From Kiritimatiellia bacterium (GTDB lineage: Bacteria > Verrucomicrobiota > Kiritimatiellia > CAIVKH01): a stretch of DNA of 64,000 nucleotides. Below are positions 18,684-25,975 of the stretch, piece after piece (within the stretch, counting starts at the first letter, position 1; every line of letters starts with the position of its first letter). Under the pieces are notes generated by a model. The model ran no database searches. It was not told the DNA's origin and saw nothing but the letters and a program-made list of their open reading frames with translations. The stretch spans positions 186,001-250,000 of the forward strand of contig JAOSKE010000001.1 in the NCBI GenBank assembly GCA_027493775.1. The letters are read 5' to 3'. A program made the translations under genes and the position numbers.

Positions 18684-20101
18684 ATCGCTTACACTCCATT
18701 ATTGCGTGGCTCCTTCGGGGCTTGTCGCTTGTTGTGCTCGTCTTGGTTTTGTATTTTCCGCTGCACAAGGACCTGATAATTGCGTACGGCCCGTTGCTAA
18801 TCGCGCTCGGCGCCGCCCTCGCGGTACATCGTCGCTTGGAAAAGGGCTGGAACCCGCTGGGTACGTTGGGGAGGCCCAGCTATTTTGCTTTGCTGATTCT
18901 CGCGCCGGCGCTTGTGCAGCTTGGCCTCTTGCTGCTTCTTCGTCCTGTGCCGACGAGCGACGGCCAGTTCGTGTTTGAAGAGGCTGCTGCGTTTTTGAGC
19001 ACGGGCCAAATGAATGCGCTGACTTATTACCCACCCGCACAGACGTGGTGGTATTGGCCGTGGATGAAACTCTTCGACGCGACTCCACTTGTCGCTCAAA
19101 TTTCCCACATCCCGCTTCACGCTGCGGTATCGCTACTGACCTATGGACTCGCTCGTTCTGTTGTGCCGCTATATGCGCGTATCGCCGGTTTGGCCGTGGC
19201 CTGGTATCCGAGCTTCATCGCCTACATTTTGACGACGCCCTATTACCACTATTTCTACACTGCTTGTGTCGTCGCCACCGCCTGGGGTTGGATTCAATCC
19301 TTGAAATGCTCCCGTGCCTCCTTCGGGGCCGGTCTTGCTTCGGGACTCGGGGCGCTCACAAAAGCGACGCAGCTTATTGCAGTCGGACAGTCCTTGTTGT
19401 TTTGGGCGCTGACGCCAAACCGCGAGGGGGGGCGCCGATACGATTTGGAAAACGCCTCGTACTGTTTATTGCCTTTGCGCTCGGAATGACCTTGGTAGTC
19501 GCCCCGTGGACGGTGCGAAATTCAGAAGGTATTTGGAGAGCCGGTTTTGGTATGTACCTCTGGCGGAATGGTCTTCCACAGCGCAAACAACGAGACCTCA
19601 AACGGGCTTTACAGTGGCCTGCCCGATGAGGCGAAGGTGGATTCGCCTCAAGCCATGTTGGAGCACGGTCGCGCGAGCGCCGAACAGGCGAAAGCATTTA
19701 TTCGGGAGAATCCCATTAAGTTTCTCGCGCTGGCGTGGAATAAAGTCCTGCACACGTGGGGAGGGGAATCCACCTTTGTCGAGTTAATCAATATTCGAGG
19801 GCGCCCATTGCCCGGCTGGCTCGATGACTCTATTAGCGCGGTCTTCTTTTTCGGATGGGCGTTTATCGTGGGCCTCTGGGCTGCCCACTCACTTGCCGCG
19901 AACCGATTGAAGCTTCCACTGAGCGCAATCGAATTGGCGACTGCCATCGTCCTCGGCTCCAATTTCCTCGTGTACGCGATTTTCGAGGGAGGCGACCGAC
20001 ATCATCTGCCCTTCGTTCCGCTGATTGTGGTGGTCGCCTTGGCCAATTTGCCTGCTGTGCGGCAGAGCTCCGCTGCAGATGCCTCGAAGCTCGCGTCTTG
20101 A
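18680..20101 (+). CDS. GT-C / PMT-like membrane glycosyltransferase, two frameshifts
   Basis: A multi-pass membrane protein of about 473 corrected residues with some ten hydrophobic segments. The loop VPTSDGQFVFEEAAAFLSTG near residue 95 has acidic residues as in ArnT/PMT-like GT-C enzymes, and the C-terminal HHLPFVPLIVVVALANLPA resembles their last segment. The frame changes at the G7 run 19426-19432 (one G missing gives GGAPIRFGKRLVLFIAFALG) and again between about 19516 and 19530 (one base too many gives KVFGEPVLVCTSGGMVFHSA). It would use a polyprenyl-phosphate sugar at the periplasmic face. Translationally coupled to the GT4 upstream. Confidence 0.72.
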
Positions 20102-20243
20102 TGAATATTCAACCGCGAATTACGCGAATGGTTCGCTAATTTCTATAAGCCTGATGCGCCTCTGTAGCCGCCCGCGTTGAGGGCGGTCCTAAATCCATTC
20201 CCCCTTTCGACACGTCCAACCCGCCAAATTATTTATCCATGCG

Positions 20244-20342
20244 GGTAGGGCGCGACCGCCCTCCATAGGCGGGTAAACCGAGGCGCGCCGCAACATGGAC
20301 CTTCTCAACAACCCTCGGCCCGCCCGGCGGTCGGGCCCTACC
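20244..20342. repeat. Composite REPIN-like element k (short spacer)
   Basis: GGTAGGG start; left long-form hairpin 20249-20289 with outer stem GGCGCG/CGCGCC and inner CCGCC/GGCGG; right hairpin 20317-20337 with stem GGCCCG/CGGGCC and loop CCCGGCGGT; end CCCTACC. The spacer is only about 27 bases. Confidence 0.75.
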
Positions 20343-20469
20343 TTCAACCAACACCCCCGCGGTCATCGCCCGCGGCTACAGCACCCCTTACTCCCGATAT
20401 TCATTCTTCTGTAGCCGCCTGCGTTGAGGGCGGGAGATTTTATCCCCCCGAATCATTAAGAACCTCCAA

Positions 20470-20598
20470 GGTGGGGCCCGACCGCCGGGCGGGCCGAAAC
20501 GTTCACGATGAAATCCAATCGTAACAAAATTGGATTATTCCCCTTCGGTTCCGAGCCCCTACAACCCGCGCGGCTCGCCTAGCAGTCGAAGCCCTACC
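20470..20598. repeat. Composite REPIN-like element e
   Basis: Left hairpin 20475-20495: stem GGCCCG/CGGGCC, loop ACCGCCGGG. Right hairpin 20572-20593: GGCTCG pairing with CGAAGCC (one bulged A), loop CCTAGCAGT. Confidence 0.78.
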
Positions 20599-21118
20599 AG
20601 GTAAGATGCAATCGGGAAGCAAACGGAAATTTAGGAAAACCCTTCTCCATCAACTCATCAATCGCATCCTTCCGCGCTTTCCGTGGTTAAAAAGCCCTTC
20701 ATTCCCTGCGCCACGCGTTTTGTGCCTTTTGTGCTCTTTGTGGTTCGCATTATCCCCCGCGGTCAGCGCCCGCGGCTACAGGGCAAACAGCCATCTCCCT
20801 TTATCCCGATCCCCTTCCGCGTTCTTCCGCGTGTTTTCGTGGTTAAAACCTATCACACGGTGCGCTACACAGTTTGTGTTTGTGGTAGGGCCGGACTGCC
20901 AGGCCGGCCTGAATGTTCATGATGAATCGCGACGTTACAAATCGGTTTGTTATCGACTTTCGGTTGTAAACCGTAGAGCTTCTGCGGCGCGCCTGGCAGT
21001 CGCGCCCTACCAGCCAAAATGTAATCGGGAACAACACGACAATATGCCATTTGTGGTAGGGCCCGACCGCCGGGCGGGCCGGCCCTCCGTAGGCGGGTAG
21101 ACCGAGGACGGTCTAAAC
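20501..21118. repeat. 617-bp tandem repeat, copy 1
   Basis: Begins GTTCACGATGAAATCCAATC and ends at the next occurrence of the same sequence (618 bases). Contains a periodic TTCCGCG/TTTTGTG block, a CCGCGG hairpin, a second TTCCGCG block, and REPIN-like elements. Confidence 0.88.
20884..21011. repeat. Composite REPIN-like element f
   Basis: Left hairpin 20889-20909: stem GGCCGG/CCGGCC, loop ACTGCCAGG. Right hairpin 20986-21006: stem GGCGCG/CGCGCC, loop CCTGGCAGT (exact reverse complement of the left loop). Confidence 0.82.
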
Positions 21119-21214
21119 GTTCACGATGAAATCCAATCGTAACAAAATTGGATTATTCCCCTTCGGTTCCGAGCCCCACAACCCGCGCGGCGCGCCTGGC
21201 AGTCGCGCCCTACC
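21055..21214. repeat. Composite REPIN-like element g
   Basis: Left hairpin 21060-21080: GGCCCG/CGGGCC, loop ACCGCCGGG, followed by about 32 extra bases similar to the inner part of the long-form arm. Right hairpin 21189-21209: GGCGCG/CGCGCC, loop CCTGGCAGT. Confidence 0.8.
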
Positions 21215-21735
21215 AGTTATGATACAATCGGGAAGCAAACGGAATTTTCCGAAAACCCTTCCCCATCAACTCATCAACCCATCAATCGCATCCTTCCGCG
21301 CGTTCCGCAGTTAACCATCCACCACGCCACACGTTATGTGCCCTTTGTGCTCTTTGTGGTTAGCATTATCCCCCCGCAGTCACCGCCCGCGGCTACAGGG
21401 CAAACAGCCATCTCCCTTTATCCCGATCCCCTTCCGCGTTCTTCCGCGTGTTTTCGTGGTTAAAACCTATCACACGGTGCGCTACACAGTTTGTGTTTGT
21501 GGTAGAGCCGGACTGCCAGGCCGGCCTGAATGTTCATGATGAATCGCGACGTTACAAATCGGTTTGTTATCGACTTTCGGTTGTAAACCGTAGAGCTTCT
21601 GCGGCGCGCCTGGCAGTCGCGCCCTACCAGCCAAAATGTAATCGGGAACAACACGACAATATGCCATTTGTGGTAGGGCCTGACCGCCGGGCGGGCCGGC
21701 CCTCCGTAGGCGGGTAGACCGAGGACGGTCTAAAC
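21119..21735. repeat. 617-bp tandem repeat, copy 2
   Basis: The same order as copy 1. The stretch 21250-21390 has diverged (for example a CCGCAG...CCGCGG hairpin with broken pairing), while 21395-21735 is nearly identical to copy 1. Confidence 0.88.
21501..21628. repeat. Composite REPIN-like element h
   Basis: Copy-2 counterpart of element f. Left hairpin 21506-21526 has lost its first pair (AGCCGG versus CCGGCC). Right hairpin 21603-21623 is intact (GGCGCG/CGCGCC). Confidence 0.8.
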
Positions 21736-21831
21736 GTTCACGATGAAATCCAATCGTAACAAAATTGGATTATTCCCCTTCGGTTCCGAGCCCCGCAACC
21801 CGCGCGGCTCGCCTGGCAGTCGAGCCCTACC
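21672..21831. repeat. Composite REPIN-like element i
   Basis: Copy-2 counterpart of element g. Left hairpin 21677-21697 has a G-T wobble (GGCCTG/CGGGCC). Right hairpin 21806-21826 is GGCTCG/CGAGCC where element g has GGCGCG/CGCGCC, a compensated change on both arms. Confidence 0.82.
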
Positions 21832-22024
21832 AGTTATGATACAATCGGGAAGCAAACGGAATTTTCCGAAAACCCTTCCCCATCAACCCATCAACTCATC
21901 AATCGCATCCTTCCGCGCTTTCCGTGGTTAAAAAGCCCTTCATTCCCTGCGCCACGCGTTTTGTGCCTTTTGTGCTCTTTGTGGTTCGCATTATCCCCCC
22001 GCGGTCAGCGCCCGCGGCTACAGG
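21736..22024. repeat. 617-bp tandem repeat, partial copy 3
   Basis: First 289 bases of the unit, ending at the CCGCGG hairpin just before the convergent GT gene. Its TTCCGCG/TTTTGTG block agrees with copy 1 better than with neighbouring copy 2. Confidence 0.85.
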
Positions 22025-22047
22025 GGAAACGTCTAATCCGACGATCC

Positions 22048-23016
22048 CTATCTTGAGCGCACCAGCTCTCGGATCGCGGCCAGTTTCAATTCCGCATGCC
22101 GCTCTGCGGATCCGCTTTCGCGCATCGTTTCAACGGCTGCCGCGCCTATTTTTTCGCGAAGAGTGGGGTCGTTCCAGAGTTGCGCAATTTTGTGTGCCAG
22201 GGCTTCCGCATCGCCCGGCTCAATCAAGATTCCATTTTTCTCATGCTCAATCGTATCCACTGTGCCGGGGGAGCGGGTGGTGATCACGGGTTTGCCCATC
22301 GCCATGGCTTCGAGCAGTACGACCTGACCCGTCGCCCGCTCCGTGTTGAGCAAGGGCAGCGCGACGAGGCGGCATCGGCGGAGTTTTTTCAGGTAATCTT
22401 CGCGGGGAATCTCGTGAAGGACAGTCACGTGTGATGGAATTTCCAACCCTTGGACGTCATGACGACCACAAATTACAGACGTTGGAACATTGGGCAGACG
22501 TCGGATGGCCGCGATCAGTGTCGCATAGTCGCGCAGGGTGCGACCGGCAGAGAGTAAGAAGCCGTCATCCGCCGATTCCATTTTCGGATTCGCGATGTTG
22601 GTGTTTAGCGGGACGTATCGGATGCGTGATGAATCCATCCGGTAGCGCTGTGCCATGGTTCCAATTTCTTTTGAACTGTTTGCCAGAAGGCCAACTGCGC
22701 GGTGTGCAACATACCGATAAATCGCATTTTTTAGATGCCAGATCGGTGAGGGGGAGGGCGCGTCAATAAAGACCTCGCACATAATTTGTTTTGAGCGTCG
22801 TCCGGTCAGAGCGCAGAGCAGGCCATAGGCCATAGATTCTCGGACCCCCATAGTGACGACTACGTCGTAGTTGCATGCCCGTCGCCAAAGAGCGAGGGCC
22901 TCGTGCCACCAGGACATAAACTGCGGATCCGCTTTGACTGAGGTGTCATAAAGCGAGTCTACTACGGCAATCCATGTCTCGCTCTGCCAGAAGGCCATAT
23001 TGGTCAAAATACGCAC
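22048..23016 (-). CDS. Glycosyltransferase family 4
   Basis: A 322-residue GT-B-type enzyme starting at a GTG (23016). The N-terminal half is rather short. The donor half shows FLLSAGRTLRDYATLIAAIR, CRLVALPLLNTERATGQVVL and LEAMAMGKPVITTRSPGT with the conserved Glu that contacts the donor ribose or phosphate. It would act in the cytoplasm on a lipid-linked or soluble acceptor. It lies alone between repeat tracts 2 and 3, with its stop only 24 bases from the end of the 617-bp array. Donor sugar unknown. Confidence 0.82.
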   Translation of the reverse strand: MRILTNMAFWQSETWIAVVDSLYDTSVKADPQFMSWWHEALALWRRACNYDVVVTMGVRESMAYGLLCALTGRRSKQIMCEVFIDAPSPSPIWHLKNAIYRYVAHRAVGLLANSSKEIGTMAQRYRMDSSRIRYVPLNTNIANPKMESADDGFLLSAGRTLRDYATLIAAIRRLPNVPTSVICGRHDVQGLEIPSHVTVLHEIPREDYLKKLRRCRLVALPLLNTERATGQVVLLEAMAMGKPVITTRSPGTVDTIEHEKNGILIEPGDAEALAHKIAQLWNDPTLREKIGAAAVETMRESGSAERHAELKLAAIRELVRSR

Positions 23017-23249
23017 GGCAAAACCATTAACGATTGTGCGCCCTCACGCAAGTGTGTATCGCGTGTGAGGTTTTGTGCAGAGAATTGTAGCCCTCTTTCT
23101 CTGCAGTCACCGCCCCCCTGGCCCGCCATAGCCTTCGGCGACGGCGGACGCGGCTACAGCGTTGAGAACATTCAGTTTGCCGTGATCCCTGTAGCCGCCC
23201 GCGCCGAGGGCGGGGGATTTTACCGCCCCGAATCATTTAAAACCTCCAA

Positions 23250-23377
23250 GGTGGGGCCCGACCGCCGGGCGGGCCTGAACCTTTTCGATTAATCGCGCCC
23301 TTCCAAATCGGATTATTATCTGCCTTCGGTTGTGAACCCTACAGCTTCTGCGGCGCGCCTGGCAGTCGCGCCCTACC
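23250..23377. repeat. Composite REPIN-like element j
   Basis: Left hairpin 23255-23275: stem GGCCCG/CGGGCC, loop ACCGCCGGG. Right hairpin 23352-23372: stem GGCGCG/CGCGCC, loop CCTGGCAGT. The arms are 97 bases apart start to start, as in elements e, f and h. The spacer is related but clearly diverged. Confidence 0.8.
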
Positions 23378-23761
23378 AACACAGCAATACCGTGAACCAC
23401 ACGAAAGTTCGCTTTCCGCGTTCTTCCGCGCATTTCCGTGGTTAAAAATCTTTTCATTATGCGTTTTGTGTCTTTTGTGCTTTTTGTGGTTAAAAATTCA
23501 TCCCCACCCCCCTCATCAACCCATCAACCATCAACTTCCCCAACCCATTCTCCCGCCATCCCCTTCCGTGTAATTCCGCGCGTTTCCGTGGTTAAAAATC
23601 TTTTCATTCACGTTCGGCGCACTCGGCCTCGCCCTACCAACCACAGCGAAATCGTGAACAACCCAACAGTTTGCCTTCCGTGCGTTTTTGTGGCGTGAAA
23701 ATTTAACGCCCTACGCTATGCGTTTCGTGCTTTTTGTGCCTTATGTGGTTAAAAATTCATC

Positions 23762-23805
23762 CCACCCCCCTCATCAACCCATCAACCCATCAACTCATCA
23801 ACCTC
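23762..23805. repeat. CATCAAC short tandem repeat
   Basis: Five near-copies of CATCAACC/CATCAACT in a row, a microsatellite-like string. The same words occur at about 20650-20665, 21265-21290, 21880-21902 and 23511-23532. Confidence 0.7.
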
Positions 23806-23927
23806 ATCCTTTCCTGCAGAGCCGCTTTAGAGCGTGGCGTTGCGGATGGAAAGATGCTTTACTCTCTGTTTTCGTTGCAGATAGTTGAAATGGGTTAGCG
23901 ATTTCAGAAGCGAAAAATTTACAATTC

Positions 23928-24638
23928 ATGCAGGGCCCCCAAGTCAGCATCATTACCAGTACGTACAATCGCGCCGAGCTGTTGCGGCGGGCGATTGCGT
24001 CGGTGCGTGTTCAGACCGTCCCGAACTGGGAACACCTTATTGTTGGCGATTGCACGCCCGATCACACGGCGGAGGTGGTGGCGTCCTACAACGATTCGCG
24101 CTTGCGCTTTTTCAACTTGGCAGAAAAATCGCCGCCGCGCAGCCACGGCGCGATCGCGAAGAATCATGCGGTCTTCAAGATGGCCCGAGCGCCCTACATT
24201 GCCTATCTGGATGATGACGACGAGTATTGTCCGGAGTTCTTGCAGGAAATGCTGACAGCCGCCTCGAAGCATCCTTCGTGCCCGCTGATCTATTGTCGCG
24301 CACAGTTCCGGGATCGCGATACAGGCCGGCGGCTGTGGGGCAATCCATTCCACGGGGCCTTGAAGTGGTCGCGAGAAAACTTAATGAAATACAATTTCCT
24401 CGTCTCGAACGGAGTGATTCATACGCGGGCCGTTTTAGATGAAGTGGGCGGATGGGATCCGACGGATTATTTCGATGACTATGACCTGTGGAAGCGAATC
24501 GCTGCGAAGTACGATTTCCACTTCGTCAACCGCGCACTGTGCATTGTTTATACAAAAGCCGATCCGTTTTTTATACGCTTATTTACTAAGGGCCTCAAAA
24601 TCCTCCGCCATGGACGACGCCTTCAAGATCAGGGATGA
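23928..24638 (+). CDS. Glycosyltransferase family 2
   Basis: A 236-residue soluble GT2. VSIITSTYNRAELLRRAIAS opens the GT-A fold, LIVGDCTPDHTAEVV carries the first Asp, and PYIAYLDDDDEYCPEFLQ supplies the metal-binding acidic string. GGWDPTDYFDDYDLWKRIA corresponds to the ED/base motif. No membrane segment. It begins a plus-strand run of four glycosyltransferases reaching 28255. The ATG at 23928 has no clear ribosome-binding site, but the fold begins directly after it. Donor unknown. Confidence 0.85.
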   Translation: MQGPQVSIITSTYNRAELLRRAIASVRVQTVPNWEHLIVGDCTPDHTAEVVASYNDSRLRFFNLAEKSPPRSHGAIAKNHAVFKMARAPYIAYLDDDDEYCPEFLQEMLTAASKHPSCPLIYCRAQFRDRDTGRRLWGNPFHGALKWSRENLMKYNFLVSNGVIHTRAVLDEVGGWDPTDYFDDYDLWKRIAAKYDFHFVNRALCIVYTKADPFFIRLFTKGLKILRHGRRLQDQG

Positions 24639-24697
24639 AAAAGCAGGGGATCAAGGTCGAGGGACCGGCGTTAAGCCATTCGCGGGCGTAGCGTGAA

Positions 24698-25855
24698 ATG
24701 ACATTTGTTATGGCTGAACTCCTCCTATGGCTCTCGCTGCTCGGCTTGTTCTATATCTTTGCGGGCTATCCCCTGTTGGTCGCCATGCGGGCGCACTGGT
24801 TCCCGCGCCCGGTACAAAAGGCCCCTTATCGCGCGTCGGTAAGTGTGCTGATCTCTGTATATGGCGAAGTAGAGCCGCTAGAGGCTAAACTCAAAAGCGT
24901 ATTGAGAATGCAAGCGGCTGATTTGATCAAGGAAGTGCTGATCGGATCAGATGGCTCCTCTGGCGATCTTGCCGGCGCCGTCGCAAGGGTGGGGGATGAG
25001 CGTGTGCGTCTCTTTGAATTCACAGAGCGTCGCGGAAAGCCGAGTGTTCTCAACGATCTGATAAAGGAGTGTTCCGGAGAGATAGTCCTCCTGACCGATG
25101 CTCGCCAACCGTTGAACCCTGAAGCGCTTACGGCCTTACTGGAAAACTTTGCTGATCCGTCGGTGGGTGTGGTTTCGGGCGAATTGGTCTTCGTGACGAC
25201 CGAAGGCGATACCACGGCCGCGAAGGGGATCGGCGCATATTGGCGATATGAGAAGTGGATTCGTCGTTCAGAGGCTGCCTTTGGTTCTGTTCCTGGAGCG
25301 ACGGGCGCAATTTATGCTATTCGCCGCGCGTTGTTGGAGCCCTTGCCCGCGAATACTCTTTTGGACGATGTCGCCCTTCCGATGCGCGCAATTCAGCGCG
25401 GTTTTCGTTGTGTCTTCGAGTCGCGCGCGGAAGCATACGATCGTCCTGAGTCCGATCCGCATCGAGAGGCCTTGCGGAAGCGCAGAACGATTGCGGGCAA
25501 TGTGCAATTGATTCGCCTTTGGCCCTCGCTGCTCAATCCGGCAAAGAACCCCGCCTGGTTCGCTTTTGTTTCACACAAGCTGTTGCGCCTCCTCGCGCCG
25601 TTTCTTCTCTTGCTTGCGTGGTGCAGCAATCTGCTTCTACTCCATTACTCGCTCTACGTGGTGATTGGTGTTGCGCAGCTTGCGCTCTTGATTCTCGCTG
25701 GGCTGGGGTGGTTGTTCAACCGATTGGGCCTTCGCCTCGGTGTTGTGGGTGTTCCCCTGATGTTCATTGCGATGAACGCCACCACACTTGTGGCGCTGTG
25801 GGACTCGGCAACGGGGCGATTTGAAGTGCGCTGGGCAAAAGGGAATCGCGCGTGA
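24698..25855 (+). CDS. Membrane-bound processive-type glycosyltransferase family 2
   Basis: A 385-residue GT2 with a leading membrane helix (about residues 5-28), a cytoplasmic GT-A domain and four C-terminal hydrophobic segments (about 285-370). Motifs: VSVLISVYGEVEPLEAKL, VLIGSDGSSGD with the first Asp, EIVLLTDARQPL with the second, PGATGAIYAIRR, and LLDDVALPMRA. RKRRTIAGNVQL sits where hyaluronan- or cellulose-synthase relatives have the Q/R-x2-R-W motif; the Trp is replaced here. The topology suggests a transferase that elongates or exports a glycan at the inner membrane. A second ATG at 24713 is an alternative start. Confidence 0.84.
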   Translation: MTFVMAELLLWLSLLGLFYIFAGYPLLVAMRAHWFPRPVQKAPYRASVSVLISVYGEVEPLEAKLKSVLRMQAADLIKEVLIGSDGSSGDLAGAVARVGDERVRLFEFTERRGKPSVLNDLIKECSGEIVLLTDARQPLNPEALTALLENFADPSVGVVSGELVFVTTEGDTTAAKGIGAYWRYEKWIRRSEAAFGSVPGATGAIYAIRRALLEPLPANTLLDDVALPMRAIQRGFRCVFESRAEAYDRPESDPHREALRKRRTIAGNVQLIRLWPSLLNPAKNPAWFAFVSHKLLRLLAPFLLLLAWCSNLLLLHYSLYVVIGVAQLALLILAGLGWLFNRLGLRLGVVGVPLMFIAMNATTLVALWDSATGRFEVRWAKGNRA

Positions 25856-25975
25856 ATTGCATGGAGGGGGGGCGCCATTCAGATCGTCCTTCTTTGATAA
25901 GCACCTTTTGTTTATGCTCGGCTCAGATTCTATTTGAGGCTTGTTGTTGAGCGCAAGGAGTCCGCTATATTTCCG

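Larger units (their letters stand above)
20102..22047. other. Gene-free tract 2: tandem 617-bp repeats and palindromes
   Basis: About 1.9 kb without a credible gene. It starts with an AACCGCGAATTACGCGAAT-type motif, then CCGCCC and CCGCGG hairpins, then two full and one partial copies of a 617-bp unit (20501-22024). Each unit carries REPIN-like elements and strings of the TTCCGCG and TTTTGTG types. Open frames of 60-165 codons recur at an exact spacing of 617 bases on both strands; they are products of the repeat and not genes. Confidence 0.87.
23017..23927. other. Gene-free tract 3: palindromes and periodic low-complexity DNA
   Basis: About 0.9 kb with no credible gene. It contains a hairpin at 23195-23213 (CCGCCC/GGGCGG), one composite element (23250-23377), repeated blocks of TTCCGCG-type and TTTTGTG-type strings each ending GTGGTTAAAA (about 23405-23500, 23560-23600, 23680-23755), and CATCAAC-type short tandem repeats (about 23510-23540 and 23770-23805). 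Confidence 0.8.

Noticed and set aside
20606..21717. Repeated open frames of 61-164 codons on both strands in the 617-bp array
   Set aside because: They recur at exactly the repeat period, run through hairpins and low-complexity strings, and have no codon or domain character.
16111..23377. CRISPR array
   Set aside because: The repeats are not of uniform 25-40-base length with unique spacers; they are long tandem copies and inverted hairpin pairs, and no cas gene is present.
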